Shown: positions 1 to 12,309, numbered from the stretch's first letter. The stretch: 64,000 bases of DNA from Dasypus novemcinctus (GCF_030445035.2 NC_080682.1:34082770-34146769); one strand, 5' to 3'. Notes: generated by a model not told the origin, from the sequence alone. Made by a program: numbers and translations.

Positions 1-704
1 GTACTATCAGTGGCTCGTGGCTCTCAGTTTCACCACAGAGTTGTGTTGTCATCAGCTCAGAAATAATTTATAACCAATAATCATGTGCCTCAAAAATTTT
101 TCGGGCAGAAAGAATATACTGCCAATGCAGTTCATTAAAAAGATCAGAAAATGTAAAGAGGCTTTAAATATAAGAAAAGACAAAATGCATGTATAAGGTA
201 TTAGTAAAAAAGTGTATTTTAAAAAATAAATTCTTAACTAAGACAGCTCTTATTGAAAATTAAAAAGAGGAATTGCAATATATATACACTCTAGACAACG
301 TAGATGTTGGAGCAGAAATAAGATATAATACAGTAATTCATATGGATACCATATGTAAATTACAATTTTCATATACATTTAGTCCTGAGAGGGGAAAATG
401 TGCATTTTAATTACTTGAATAAATTAATGAACAGAGATGAAATGGTGAAAAGTGGCCAAAAACTTTACTCCCAAAAGAAGATGTTGAAATTTGTTTAAAC
501 ATTAATTATTTAGTAAAATGAACAAATATAATTCTGCAGAGAAAACATTAATGTAATTTAAATAATAAACAGGGTGAAAATTCAAATAAAAATAATCAAA
601 TAACTGGAAAATGCAGAAAATATTTATTTTTAGTTATTTTTTAACTTTGAAAAAAATATTTTCTGTCATTAGATTGGAATATCACAGTAGGAGGTATAGA
701 ACAT
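1..704. other. AT-rich non-coding DNA
   Basis: No gene, RNA or repeat family was recognised here. The sequence is A/T-rich with short homopolymer runs and no sizeable open frame. Confidence 0.6.
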
Positions 705-735
<31 letters not shown>

Positions 736-736
736 T
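705..736. repeat. (TA)n microsatellite
   Basis: An alternating TA run, interrupted once by a G, lies just left of the L1 3' UTR fragment. Confidence 0.85.
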
Positions 737-744
737 ATTTTTAA

Positions 745-2545
745 AAGATACTTAGATTGCATAAATGTTACATAAAAAAATATAAGGATTCCCATATGCC
801 CTGCTCCCATATGTCCCACATTTACCCACCTAAACAACATTCTTCATTAGCATGGTACATTCACTGCAACTGATAAAGGCATTTTGGGGCACTGCCACTG
901 AGCATGGATTATAACTTACATTGTATTTTACATGCTCTCCCACACAATTAACTAGGTTATGTGAAGATATATAATGGCCTATATCTGCCATTACAGAGTC
1001 TTTCAGGATGATTCACAAGTCCCAAAAATGTCCCCGTATTACACCTGTTTATCCCTTTCTTTGCTCTCAGAGCCTCCAGTGGCCATTTTCTCAATATCAG
1101 TGTTGAAATTTTTTCCCATTGCTAGAATCATAATAAGTCTATAGTAGAATACCAGTAAGTCCTCCCTAGTCCATAGTTCATTCCACAATCCTGAGGATCT
1201 GGGATGGTGATGTCCACTCCAAATCTAATTGAGAGGGGTCTTTGTTCCTATACATTTGATGGGTGGAACTCTCTTGCTTGCAGTTGTAGGCTCTCTTGTT
1301 TCCTTGTTATGGTGGTTGTTCATCCTCATAGCCTTATTAGTTGTCCTAGGTGAGTCCAATGAACTGGAAAGTAGGAGTCACAACTCTGTTGATGCACAGG
1401 GTCCAGCTGGCACATGGACAGTCCAAAGATTTAAGTCTCTTGGATGTACACCTACCAACTCTAGCTCCAACTATAGGTTCAAATAGAAGGGAATGATATG
1501 CTATGTGTAGGGAAGCCAAAACCAAGTCCACCTCTGTCACTCTCAGGTGCATAAAGACCAAACTAGTCTTATGCACTGTCCACTGTCAAGGCAAAACGGA
1601 GCCCCCCTCTGTCACTCTCAGGTGCATAAAGACCAAACTAGTCTTATGCACTGTCCACTGTCAAGGCACCAAACTCTGGAGCTACATGTCCTGGCCATAA
1701 GACCCAAACTAGTCTTATGTACTGTCCACTGTCAAGGCAAAACGGAGTCCAACTCTGTCACTCTCAGGTGCATAAAGACCAAACTAGTCTTATGCACTGT
1801 CCACTGTCAAGGCACCAAACTATGGAGCTATATGCCCTGGCCATAATACCCAGGTGTCCTCAGAGCCCACAGGAGCCCCACTATTTGGGGTAGTATCTAC
1901 TTTGGCAGTCTATGAGATCCTTCTGAGATGTGCAAAAGCTTTACTTCTGGGATGACCTCCCAACTCATTTTGGATTCTTTTAGCCAAATAAAATCAGTAG
2001 TCTTTACCTTTCCCTCCTTTTTTTCAAGGTCTTTTTCAAGTTACTTTGCTGGCTGGTGCTTGGTAGTAATCGGGTCAGTGACAGGGAGGCTCAGCCCTGG
2101 GAGTCATGCCCCATGCTGGGGGAAACATAGTGCATTTATATGCTAAGCTTGGCTTAGAGAGAGGCTATTTTTGAGCAAAAAGGAGGCTCACAGGAGGTAA
2201 CTCTTAATCACCCTATAACTCAGACTGTTTCAATTTCAAGAGAAGAGGCTTATAAACATAGGGATCAATATCAAGGGCCCATCAAAGGCCATCCTCCTTT
2301 GCTACTCTCTGTCCCTGTAACTGTGTGATTCTTGATGTTCCATTAATGAATGTGGCAGAGTTCCCCAGATTGGAATTCAATATTCTGTTGGTTATTGTAT
2401 GAATCTCCATCCACTGTTACAATGCCCTGTGAACATTTGAGCACATTTATATACATTATATATCTATCCAGGTGAACTTCCTCCCATGTATCCACTGACA
2501 CACCAATGATCTTCCCCTTCCTCAGTTGTAACCACATTTAATAGC
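745..2545 (-). mobile_element. L1 3' UTR fragment, no ORF
   Basis: This stretch matches, block by block and in the same orientation, the long 3' UTR of the minus-strand L1 at 3279-6116. Shared landmarks include the phrase around 'gggagtcatg' followed by 'ccccatgc' (near 2100), the 'gaggtaactctta' block (near 2195) and the 'agttgtaggc' block (near 1280). It carries no ORF2 sequence, so it is a 5'-truncated copy that starts inside the 3' UTR. It is more diverged than the 3279 copy and contains the tandem amplification at 1503-1850. I did not find a convincing target site duplication. Confidence 0.75.
1503..1850. repeat. Tandem duplication inside an L1 3' UTR
   Basis: The block beginning 'ctctgtcactctcaggtg' occurs at 1532, 1607 and 1753. 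A related partial block ('aaactagtcttatg', then 'actgtccactgtcaagg') recurs at about 1561, 1636, 1707 and 1782. The spacings are 75 and 146 bp, so a ~75-bp unit was duplicated and a compound ~146-bp unit was then copied. The other L1 3' UTR copies in the window have a single version of this segment. Confidence 0.85.
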
Positions 2546-2928
2546 AGAGTATATTAAAACTGCAATTATAGACTTTGTAGAGGAATTATTAAGGAATATT
2601 TTAACAATAATTCTGAATAAAAATTGTCATAAAATTTGGATTAATTCTTATTTCTTAGCTTTCCAATTTTTCTCTATTAAAATTTAGCAAAAAGTAAGAC
2701 AAAAATTTAAATTAAAAATATATTACTTTTATTTAACAAAATTATGGAAATCAGAGGAAAGGAAATGATTCATTTCTAATCATACTGCATTAAATAAACA
2801 CTACTTACTGAAGCTTGTTGACACATCACATAATGATAGCATTTTCAAATGGTTAACAGGTAGATACAAAAGAGAGAAATAATGTCATATAAAGATAATC
2901 TGACAAGTTCATAAAATGGCAGATCTTA
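2546..2928. other. AT-rich non-coding DNA
   Basis: Nothing recognised between the L1 3' UTR fragment and the SINE. Confidence 0.5.
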
Positions 2929-3150
2929 TTTATTTATTTATTTATTTATTTATTTCTCTCCCCTTCCCAACCCCTCAGTTGTCTGTTCTCTGTGTCCATT
3001 TGCTCCAAATTCTTCTTTGTCCGCTTCTGTTGTTGTCAGCGGCATGGGGATCTGTGTTTCTTTTTGTTGCATCATCTTGCTGTGTCAGCTCTCCATGTGG
3101 GCGGTGCCATTCCTGGGCAGGCTGCACTTTCTTTCACACTGGGCAGCTCT
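2929..3150 (-). mobile_element. DAS-type tRNA-derived SINE, truncated
   Basis: Read on the minus strand this is the body and tail of an armadillo-type DAS-SINE. It has a segment for 'ggaatggc', then 'gagctgacacagcaagatg', then a 'caacaaaaagaaacacaga' region, then 'cggacaaagaag', and it ends in a (TAAA)n tail, which appears as (TTTA)n at 2929-2958 on the plus strand. The tRNA-like head with A and B boxes is missing beyond about 3150, so the copy is 5'-truncated. DAS-SINEs are known from armadillos, which is the main evidence for the organism. The family assignment is from memory of the consensus. Confidence 0.75.
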
Positions 3151-3263
3151 CCTTATGGGATTTTCATATCATCATGGTATGAAAGCTAAATCTGTGTAAA
3201 ATCTCTGTCTGCTCCAAACTGGTAACTAAACATCAAGAAACAGACAACCCATGGGGTTAAAAT

Positions 3264-3278
3264 CTGAATTACCATTTT
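3264..3278. repeat. Left TSD of full-length L1
   Basis: CTGAATTACCATTTT here matches CTGAATTAACATTTT at 17253-17267 at 14 of 15 positions. It abuts the T-rich (poly-A complement) end of the minus-strand L1. Confidence 0.8.
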
Positions 3279-6116
3279 TTTTACAGAGAATTTTTTAAAT
3301 TCATTTTTTAATATTACATTGAAAAAATATGACGTCCCCATATACCCCCCACTCCCCTCACCCCGCTACTCCCCCTATAGCAACATTCTCCTCCATCATC
3401 ATGACACTCTCATTGCATTTGGTGGATATGTCTCTGAGCATCACTGCACCTCACGGTCAATGGTCTACATCATAGCCCACACTCTCCCATGTTCCAAACA
3501 GTGGGCCATGGGAGGACATACAATGTCCAGTAATTGTCCTTGCAGCACCACCCAGGACAACTCCATTTCCTGAAAATGCCTCCACATCTAATCTCTTCCT
3601 CCCATTCCCCACACCCAGCAGCCACCATGGCCACTTTCTCCACACCAATGCCACATTTTCTTCAATTACTAATCACAATAGTTGATGAATAGAATATCAA
3701 TAGGCCCACTCTAATCCATATTCTATTCCTCCATCCTGTGGACCTTGGATTGGTTGTGTCCATTCCACATCTTTCTCAAGAGGGGGCTTAGATTCCACAT
3801 GGATGCTGGATGCAATCTTTCTGCTTTCAGTTGTAGGCACTCTTGGCTCCATGGTGTGGTGGTTGACCTTCTTCACCTCCATGTTAGCTGAGTGGGGTAA
3901 GTCCAACAAATCAGAGTGTAGGAGCTGAAGTCTGTTGAGGATCAGGGCCTATCAATATGGTCAGTCCAGAGATTCAGATCCCCTGGGTATATCTTGAACC
4001 CCAGCACCAACTACAGTTCTGGTAAAGTAACAGGAAAGGTTTGTGAAAAGAGATCACATCTGAGTCCAGCTCCACCACACAGAAACACCAACTCCAAAGA
4101 AGGGCCAACTGACATGGAAGTGAACTCCATCTGCCATGACCATAAAACCTGTGGGTCTCTGCAGCCCCCAGAAGAGCCAATATCTGGGGTTGTATCTACT
4201 TTATCTGTCTCTGGGACTCTGCTCAGGTGTGTATAGGGGCAACCCTTCTGACAACCTCCCAGCTCTTTTTCAGAGACTCATAGCTATATAAACTCATTTG
4301 TCCTTTCCATTTCCCCCTTGATTCAGGTCAAAAAGCATTTTTAACTTCTGTTATTATATGTGGACATAGATATTCTGCTGATCCGAGTTGAACCTTTTAT
4401 TCAAGGTCATTTTCTAGTTACATCATCAGCTGGTACTTGGTATTGATTCCTTGGCACCAGGCAGGCTCATACCCGGGAGTCATGTCCCATGCCGGGGGGA
4501 AGGCAATGCATTTACATGCTGAGTTTGGCTTCGAGACTGGCCACATTTGAGTAATGCAGAGCTCTCAGGAGGTAACTCTTAGGCACACTGCTGCTCTAGG
4601 CCTTGTTCTTATTTCAGGTGCACAGGCTCACAAGCATAGCCATTAGTATCAGGGGCTCATTGTTGGACCTTCATTCTTTTTTGGTCTTTGCCATTGCACT
4701 TGGGAGATTGTTGCTGTTCCTTTAGGGACTGTGATAGAGCTCCCCTGGCTAGGATCTCAGCACTCCCTCAGTTGTTGTTTTTAATTGTTTCCACTATGAA
4801 AATATCCAAACATTTTTATGAACCCTGGATATATGTCCTGTAGAACTCCCTGCCAACCATGTGTCCCCTGTCAATAACATCCCACACTTGTATTCCTGCA
4901 CTGCTATTGTTGAACCTTTCTGTGATCCAAAACTTCCTGAAAAGTGAAGCCCAATATATTGCCAGGTTCCCTTAATAGTAAAATGGAATATAGCAATGAG
5001 CTTAAAGGTTAGATATAGAACACCTATTAATTTGGAAAAATTCTACATCGTATCTTTTTTTTCTTTTTTCTAATTATTAAGCTTATCTTCACAAGAGTCT
5101 TAGATCACAGTAATTCATATATATAATATACAGTACTCCCACATATACAACATAAAACCTTTTCCCTTTCACAGCAATAATCTTTTAACATATTCATACC
5201 ATATTTACTGAAACTGAAGTACAGATATTGAGACAATAGCTTTCAAACAAGTTACCATTTGTGTTTACATTGTGGTTTATATATTAGACTATACAATTTT
5301 CTAAACTTTTAGTTATCTTATGTTTTACATTATGATTTACATTTTAGCCTATCAGCTCCTATATATTTTTGGTGTAATTTTACATGTCTTATATCCATCC
5401 TTGCATACTCTTGTGAAACACTTCTATTGCCCACACAGTTACATTGGTTCCATCTATTCAATATCTATTTCTCCCTCCCCTTAGGGCCCACAGTGACAGT
5501 CAATCTTCATTGCTTGAAGAGCCATGTTCAGAGATACTTGCAACACTGTTGAGGGCTTGACATGCTCAACTGTCCTAATGCTCTGGGAGCCACCATTTCT
5601 CTTGAGAGATACTGTCCTCTCTATTTGATGGCCTCAGCCCTCCCCAGGATGCGAGTATACCTTCACTCTCATTATATGGGTCTCTACCCAATGATATAAC
5701 CTACTCTGGCAAAATGAACATTCACATATTCCCTAGGAGTCTGTCCTACATCAGATTATCCCCTTTAAATATCTTGAACAGGTAACTTTCCTTATTACAT
5801 TTTTGAAAAAATTTTCTCAGCATTATACTCTTAATGAAATCTGACAATCTCCTATGTTCGTATTATCCCCCCTCCCTCCAATTTATTGGGCAATACTAAG
5901 CATCCTCCCATCCCTAGCCCCCCTCAAGCCTGCAAAGCCCCATCTAAAGGTTACCCTATGCCCCCATTTTATCCCTTCCATGTACACATGCTTAACTCCA
6001 GCTTATCATAGATTTCACCCATGTAGATGTCAGCTTACATTCTTCTTCTACCCACCAATTTCCTGTAAGCCTATCATCCAGTCTCTAGCTCTCTGAGGCA
6101 GCTTGGTTTATTTATT
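3279..6116 (-). other. L1 3' untranslated region, about 2.84 kb
   Basis: This is everything between the ORF2 stop and the L1 tail. It aligns over its whole length, on the opposite strand, with 42035-44865, which lies downstream of another ORF2 stop and inside another TSD. No protein-coding frame is conserved between the two copies. A G-rich/purine block lies just before the 3' end on the L1 sense strand. The T/A-rich end at 3279-3325 corresponds to the poly-A side. Confidence 0.85.
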
Positions 6117-9100
6117 TCATATCATTGAGATCATGTAGTATTTGTCCTTAAATGCCTGGGTTGCTTCACTCAACATAAGGTTCTCAAGATTCATGCATGT
6201 TATCATGTGTGTTTGTAGTGTATTTGTTCTTAAGGCTGAGTAGTATTCCATTGTATGTATATACCATATTTTATTTATCCATTCATCTGTTGATGGGCAT
6301 TTGGGTTGATTCCAACTTTTGGTGATAGTGAACAATGCTGTTATGAACATTGGTGTGCATATATCGGTTTGTGTACTTGTTTTCAGTTCTGCTGGGTATA
6401 TAACCAGCAGTGGAAATGCTGGGTCATATGGCAAATCTATGGTTAATTTTTTGAGAAACCACCAAACTGTCCTCCAGAATGGTTGGATCCTTCTGCATTC
6501 CCACCAGCAGTAGATGAGTGTTCCCATTCCTCCGCATCCTCTCCAGCATTTGTAGTCTTCTGTTTTTTTCATAGCTGCCAATCTTATGGGAGTAAGATGG
6601 TGTCTCATTGTAGTTTTGATTTGCATTTCCTTGATAGCTAGGGATTTGGAGCATTTTTTCATGTGCTTTTTAGCCATTTGTATTTCTTCTTTGGAGAAGT
6701 GTCTGTTTAAATCTTTTTCCCATTTTTTAAATGGGTTGTTTATCTTTTTATTTTCAAGATATTCGAGTTCTTTATATATGCAAGTTATGTATCCTATCCG
6801 ATATATGGTTACCAAATATTTTCTCCCATTGTGTAGGCTCCCTTGTCACTTTCTTGAGAAATCCTTTGAGATTCAGAAGGCTTTAATTTTGAGGAGGTCC
6901 CATTTATCTATTTGTTCTTTTGCTGCTCGTGCTTTTGGTGTGATGTTCATGAAGCCATTTCTTATTACAAGGTTTTGTATATGCTTCCCTATACTGCTTT
7001 CAAAAGTTTTTATGGTCTTGGCTCTTCTATTTAGATCTTTGATCCATCTTAAGTTGATTTTTGTATAAAGTGTGAGATGGTAATCCTCTTTCTTTCTTGT
7101 ACATATGGATATCCAGTTCTCCAGGCACCATTTGTTGAATAGGCCACTCTCTCCCAGTTGAGAGGTTTTGGTGGCTTTATCGAATATTATATGGCTATAT
7201 ATTTGAGGACCTATATCAGAACTCTCAATTCAGTTCCATTGGTCTGTGTTTCTCTCTTTATGCCAATACCATGCTGTTTTCATTACTGTAGCTTTGTAGT
7301 ATGTTTTGAAGCCAGGTAGTGTGATTCCTCCAATTTCATTTTTCTTTTTCAATATGTCTTTGGCTATTTGGGGCCTCTTTTCTTTGCAAATAAATTTCAT
7401 AGTTAGTTTTTCTAGTTCCTTAAAGAAAGCTGTGTTGATTTTTATTGGGATTGCATTGTATGTGTAGATCAGTTTTGGTAGGATAGACATCTTAATAATA
7501 TTTATTCTTCCTATCTATGAACAGGGAATATTCTTCCAATTATTTAGGTTTCTTTGATTTCCTTGAACAGTGTTGTGTAGTTCTCTGTGTATAAGTTTTT
7601 TACATCTTTAGTTAAATTTATTCCTAGGTATTTGATTTTTTTAATTGACTATCATAAATGGTTTTTGTTTCTTGATTTCTGCCTGAGCTTGCTCATTATT
7701 GGTGTACAGAAATGCTACTGATTTTTGCACATTGATCTTATAACCTGCAAAGTTGCTAAACTCTTTCATGAGTTCTAGAAGTTTTGTTGTAGATCTCCCA
7801 GGGTTTTCTATGTATAGGATCATGTCATCTGCAAACAATGACATTTTGACGTCTTCCTTTCCAATTTGAATGCCTTTAATATCTGGTTCTTGCCTCAGTG
7901 CCCGAGCAAGTACTTCTAAGACAATATTAAATAGAAGGGGAGATAGTGGGCATCCTTGTCTTGCTCCTGATCTTAGAGGGAAGGATTTTAGGATTTCACC
8001 ATTGTATACAATGTTGGCTGTAGGTTTATCATATATACTCTTTATCATGTTCAAAAAATTTCCTTGTGTTCCAATCTTTTGCAGTGTTTTTATCAAGAAA
8101 GTGTGCTGTATTTTGTCAAATGCTTTTCTGGCATCTATACATATAATCATGTGATTTTTTTCCTTCAATCTGTTTTTATGGTGTATTACATTGATTGATT
8201 TTCTTATGTTGAACCATCCTTGCATACCTGGGATGAATCCCACTTGGTCACAGTGTATAATTCATTTAATGTGTTGTTGAATACATTTATCAAGTATTTT
8301 CTTGAGTATTATTGTGTCTAAGTTCATTAGAGAAAACGGTCTTTAATTTTACTTTCTTGTGGTGTCTTTGTTTGGCTTTGGTACTAGGGTAATGTTGGCA
8401 TCATAAAATAAGTTTGGTAATGTTCCTTCTGTTTTGATTTTTTGAAAGAGTTTCAGCAGGATTGGTGTTAGTTCTTTCTGGAATGTTTTGTAGAATTCAC
8501 CTGTGAAGCCGTCTGGCCCTGGGCTCTTCTTAGTTGGGAGGTTTTTAATGACTGATTCTATCTCTTTACTTGTGATTGGTTTATTGAGATCATCAATTTC
8601 ATCTTTCATCAATATAGGCTGCTTATATGTTTCTAGGAATTTGTCCATTTCCTCTGAATTGTCATTTTTGTTGGAATATAGTTTTTCAAAGTATCCTCTT
8701 ATGATAGTCTTTATTTCTGAGGGGCCAGTGGCGATATCTCCTTTCTTATTTCTTATTTTGTGTATTTGCATCTTCTCTTTTTTTTTTTTTCTTTGTTAGT
8801 CTTGCTAAGGGTTTGTCAATTTTATTGATCTTCTCAAAGAACAAGCTCTTGGTCATGTTTATCTTTTCAAGTGCTTTCTTATTTTCTGTTTCATTTAGTT
8901 CTGCTCTTATCTTTGTTCTTTCTTTCTTTCTTCTTTCTGTGGGGTTACTTTGTTGTTTTTTTACTATTTCCTCCAAATGTGCAGTTAGTTCTTCAATTTT
9001 TGCTCTTTCTTCTTTTTTGATGTATGAATTTATGGCTATAAATTATCCTCTCAGTACTGCTTTTGCTGCATCCCATAAATTTTGGTATGTTGTTTTATCA

Positions 9101-9935
9101 TTATCATTAGTTTCAAGGTAGTTATTAATTTCTTTTGAGATTTCCTCTTTGACCCACTGTTTTTCTAAGAATGTGCTGTTTAATTTCCATATCTTGGTGT
9201 GAAATCTGGGCCTCTGGCCCTTGCAGATTTCCAGGTTCACTCCACTGTGGTACGAGACATTATCCTGTATGATTTCAATCTTTCTGAATTCATTGAGCCT
9301 TTTTTTGTGGCCTAGCATGTGGTCTATCTTGGAGAATGATCCATGTGCACTTGAGAAAAATGTATATCCTGTTGTATTCAGGTGTAATGATCTGTATATG
9401 TCTATTAGATCCAGCTCCTCTAATATAATGTTCAAATATTTTGTTTCTTTAGTGATTCTCTTTGAGATGTTCTGTCGAAAGTTTATAGCGGTGTATTAAA
9501 ATCTCCCACTATAATTGTAAAGGCATCTATTCTTTCACTTAGTTTTTCCAGTGTTTCCCTCACATATTTGGAGGTGCCCTTGTTAGGAGCATAAATATTT
9601 ATGATTGTTCGGTCTTCTTGAGAGATTGTCCCTTTCACTAATATGTAGTATCCTTCTTTGTCTCTCACAATTGTTTCACATTTAAAGTCCATTTTGTCTG
9701 ATATTAATATAGCTACTCCTGCCTTTTTTTTGTTATTGTTTGCTTGTAAGATTGTTTTCCAACCATTCACTTTCAGCCTCCATGAATCCCTGGGTCTTAT
9801 ATGTGTATCATGTAGACAGCATATAGATGGGTCATATTTCCTTATCCAATCTCCCAGTCTGAATCTTTTGATAGGTGATTTTAATCCATTGACATTCAGT
9901 GTTATTACTTTCAAGGATTTATTTATGTGAGCCAT
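6117..9935 (-). pseudogene. L1 ORF2 (endonuclease-reverse transcriptase), broken
   Basis: L1 ORF2 protein nicks DNA and reverse-transcribes L1 RNA at the nick. The span is 3,819 nt (1,273 codons with the stop), close to the usual ~1,275 residues. The N-terminus (9935 down to 9483) is an APE-like endonuclease with 'ITLNVNGLKSPIKR' and 'VGDFNT'. The reverse transcriptase lies around 8771-7641, with '[18 protein letters not shown]' and the catalytic 'FADDM' near 7820-7842. The C-terminal cysteine/histidine region lies around 6815-6117 and includes '[15 protein letters not shown]'. The reading frame shifts at about 9480 and again near 8770. Further stops or gaps fall at about 8250-8350, 7490-7640 and 6815-7230, so it cannot make a full protein. 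Confidence 0.9.
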
Positions 9936-10055
9936 ATTTTGATTGGACTTGTATTTGTCATATTTTGTTTGTTTTTTTTTTTCCTTCTCTTTTTGTCTTT
10001 TTTGTTGCTCTTACACTCTCCTCCAACTCTGCCTCTCCTGTTTTTTCCTTTCTTC

Positions 10056-10927
10056 CTACAGAACTCCCTTTAGTATTTCTTGAAAGGGAGGTTTCTTGTT
10101 TGCATTCCCTTTCAATTTCTTTTTATCTGTGAATATTTTGAACTCTCCATCATTTTTGAATGTTAGGTTAGCTGGGTAGAGTGTAAATTTGTTGTAAATT
10201 TTTTTCTTTTAGTAGCTTGACTATATCATACCACTGCCTTCTTGCCTCTATGGTTTCAGATGAGAAGTCAGCACTTAATCTTATGCAGGTTCCCTTTTGT
10301 GTGGTGGTATTCTTTTCTATTGCTGTTTTTAGAATTTTCTCTTTGTCTTGAGCATTGGATAATTTGACAAATAAATGTCTTCAGGTGGGCCTGTTGCTTT
10401 TATGATGTTTGAGGTGCATTGTGCTTCCTGGACATCTACATCCATCTCTCTCAGTAGATTTGGGACATTTTCAGCCATTATTTCCTGCAACACCCCTTCT
10501 GTCCCCTTTCCCTTCTCCTCTTTTCTGGGATACCTATAATACATATGTTTGTGCATTTTTCATTATCATTCAGGTACCTAAGTTCTAGCTGGATTTTTTC
10601 TATCTTTTTAGCAATCTATTATAGTATCTGTTTGATTTCCGATGTACTGTCTTCCACATCACTAATTCACTCCTCTGCCTCTTCTAATCTGCTGCTATTT
10701 GCTGAGAGTGTATTTTTGATTTCTTGAACTGTGGTGTTCATTCCCATCATATCTGTCATCTTTTTGCATATGTCTGCAATTTCCTCTCCAGATGTTTTCT
10801 TCATATTGTTAAAGACCTCCTTTACTTCATTAAATTGATCTCTAATATATGTTCTGAGATCTTTAATTACTTGTCTGATGTTCTGTTCCCCTTCCCAGTT
10901 TTGAGTTTGTTCATTGGATTCAGCCAT
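10056..10927 (-). pseudogene. L1 ORF1 (RNA-binding chaperone), broken
   Basis: ORF1 protein is the trimeric RNA-binding partner of L1 particles. The start at 10927 opens an 86-codon stretch ('MAESNEQTQNWEGEQNIRQV') with the charged, coiled-coil-like composition expected of the ORF1 N-terminal half. The C-terminal domain appears in other frames at 10556-10329, and a terminal '...QEILKGVL' plus stop at 10056-10058 matches ordinary L1 ORF1 ends. ORF1 and ORF2 are about 120 nt apart, as is usual. At least two frame breaks are needed to join the pieces. The start is the first ATG downstream of the interrupted 5' UTR. Confidence 0.8.
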
Positions 10928-10948
10928 GTTTTCCTGATTATTGGTTTG

Positions 10949-10953
10949 GTTTG
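10949..10953. repeat. Left 5-bp TSD of nested ERV
   Basis: GTTTG immediately left of the LTR is repeated at 15467-15471 immediately right of the other LTR. If the terminal T/A bases are shared, a 6-bp GTTTGT reading is also possible. Confidence 0.75.
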
Positions 10954-11889
10954 TGCGACCGCTTGCTCAGTCGGTAGACGTGGGGTCTGGCTGCGGACGA
11001 GGGGTCGGTCCAGCTCTGGACGAGGGGTCGGTCCCGCTTGGGACGATGGGTCGGTCCCACTTGGGAAGAGGGGTCGGTCCGGCAGCACATGAGGGATCGG
11101 TCTCACAAGGGGTTGCGCGGTTCAGCTGACGGGGTCGCCCGGCAAAGCCGGCGATGAAGGGGTCGCCCGGAGAAGCAGGCGACGAACTGGGGACAAGGGA
11201 GGCCAGGCCCTTGTCGGGGGCTCTCAGGACTGGAGGGCGCACGGCAGAAGAACTACCGCGGAGACAAGGTAAACATGCAAGTCCAACTTTATTGAGGGAG
11301 AGGCAACAGTTTTATAGGGGCTGGGGTAGGCTGATTGGTCGAAGCCACGCCCTGTTCTGATTGGTTGCCGGTGAAAGGTCAGTGGGCGGTACTGGACGGG
11401 GGAGGGGTCGTGGTTAGGGATTGGCTGTCGCTGTTGCTGGGGGAAGGGGCAGGGTTTAGGGATTGGTGGCTGCTGTTGCTGGGGTGGAGGGCAGACTTGA
11501 GTTTCCCGCCCACGCCTGGCTGTTGCTGCTGTTGGGGAGGAGGGAAAAGGGCAGACTGGATTTTTCTGCCCACGCCTGGCTGTTGCTGCTGTTGGGGGAG
11601 GGGAAAAGGGCAGACTAGAATTTTCCGCCCTGCGCCTGCGCAGGGAGAAAGAAGAAGAAGGGTGCCGCCCTACAGGCATCGTGTGGCGCCATCCGGGAGG
11701 AGGGGCGGCCACGGAAGCATGGCTGCCGAGAAGGGGAGACCCGAGGGCACTCTGCGCCCATGCCGAGCTTCCTTCAGGGGTGGCGGTGAGTCCGACCAGC
11801 CACCCTATTATGGGGGCAGTGGTTTGGCCTGCCGCGGCTGATCCCCCGCCAGGCCAGCAAACCACACTTCAGCCCGAGGGGTGACCGCA
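10954..11889 (-). repeat. 3' LTR of nested ERV
   Basis: This LTR is near-identical to 14554-15466, with about 16 differences, plus one extra 23-bp unit. U3 contains three ~60-bp repeats starting at about 11491, 11551 and 11610 (plus-strand coordinates). A TATA-like box is at 11310-11316 (complement) and AATAAA at 11288-11293. U5 carries 23-bp repeats (core 'ggtcggtc') at 11003, 11026, 11049 and 11072. GC content is very high for this window. Confidence 0.9.
11288..11293 (-). terminator. Polyadenylation signal of 3' LTR
   Basis: AATAAA on the minus strand, about 20 bp downstream of the TATA-like box, in the usual R-region arrangement of a retroviral LTR. Confidence 0.75.
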
Positions 11890-11904
11890 TTTCCCCCTTC
11901 TTTT
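11890..11904 (-). other. Polypurine tract of nested ERV
   Basis: On the minus strand this reads AAAAGAAGGGGGAAA, directly followed by the TG that opens the 3' LTR. Position and composition fit a plus-strand primer site for reverse transcription. Confidence 0.85.
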
Positions 11905-12306
11905 CAAATAAGGGCCAGGATGGCAGCAGCAACAAGTAGCCGAGGCCCAAGAGGCAGTAAGCAATGAAGGAAGCGGGGCTGAACAGGGAGGTGAGTATGA
12001 CGGGGATATAAATGTACAATTTAGGGGGTGGTACCTTGCCGTTGCAAACAAGGGTGGCCAATGTCCAATTCTTGTTGATCTCGGTGGCTATAAGATCCAT
12101 CTGTTGTTAAAAGTCCAGGATGACAGCGCGTTGCAGGTAGTTGATCTCTCCTTGGCAGCGAAGACATTGTAGGAGAGGATTACTTTTTCCTGCCAGAGGC
12201 TTACTGTCCAATTAAAAGGCTGATGGCTGGGGTTGGTGAGTGCAATGGGGAGTGTGAGGAAAAGAAGGGTGATGGTTTTGGACAAGAGGAGGCTTGGTGA
12301 AGTCAT
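11905..12306 (-). pseudogene. env-like remnant of nested ERV
   Basis: Two short minus-strand frames overlap here. One (12306-12088) starts with a signal-peptide-like hydrophobic run and then 'HQPFNWTVSLW', which resembles the start of a retroviral surface glycoprotein with an N-linked site. The other (12100-11869) has 'ATEINKNWTLATLVC' followed by a long hydrophobic segment, like a transmembrane subunit end, just before the polypurine tract. The central envelope, including receptor-binding and fusion regions, is absent. The identification rests on position and composition rather than strong motif identity. Confidence 0.45.
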
Positions 12307-12309
12307 TAT

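Noticed and set aside
1503..1850. Direct repeats resembling a CRISPR array
   Set aside because: Mammalian DNA; the units are tandem copies within an L1 3' UTR, not repeats with unique spacers.
3994..4236. Short frames in L1 3' UTRs (also 3319-3573, 43955-44152, 44232-44420)
   Set aside because: Not conserved in frame between copies of the same 3' UTR.
6117..6815. A 232-codon minus-strand frame as a host gene
   Set aside because: It is the L1 ORF2 C-terminus, recognisable by its typical motifs and matched at 41474-42034.
11335..11841. 168-codon plus-strand frames in both LTRs (also 14912-15418)
   Set aside because: Antisense to the virus, low-complexity and in GC-rich LTR repeats. Identity between copies only reflects LTR identity.
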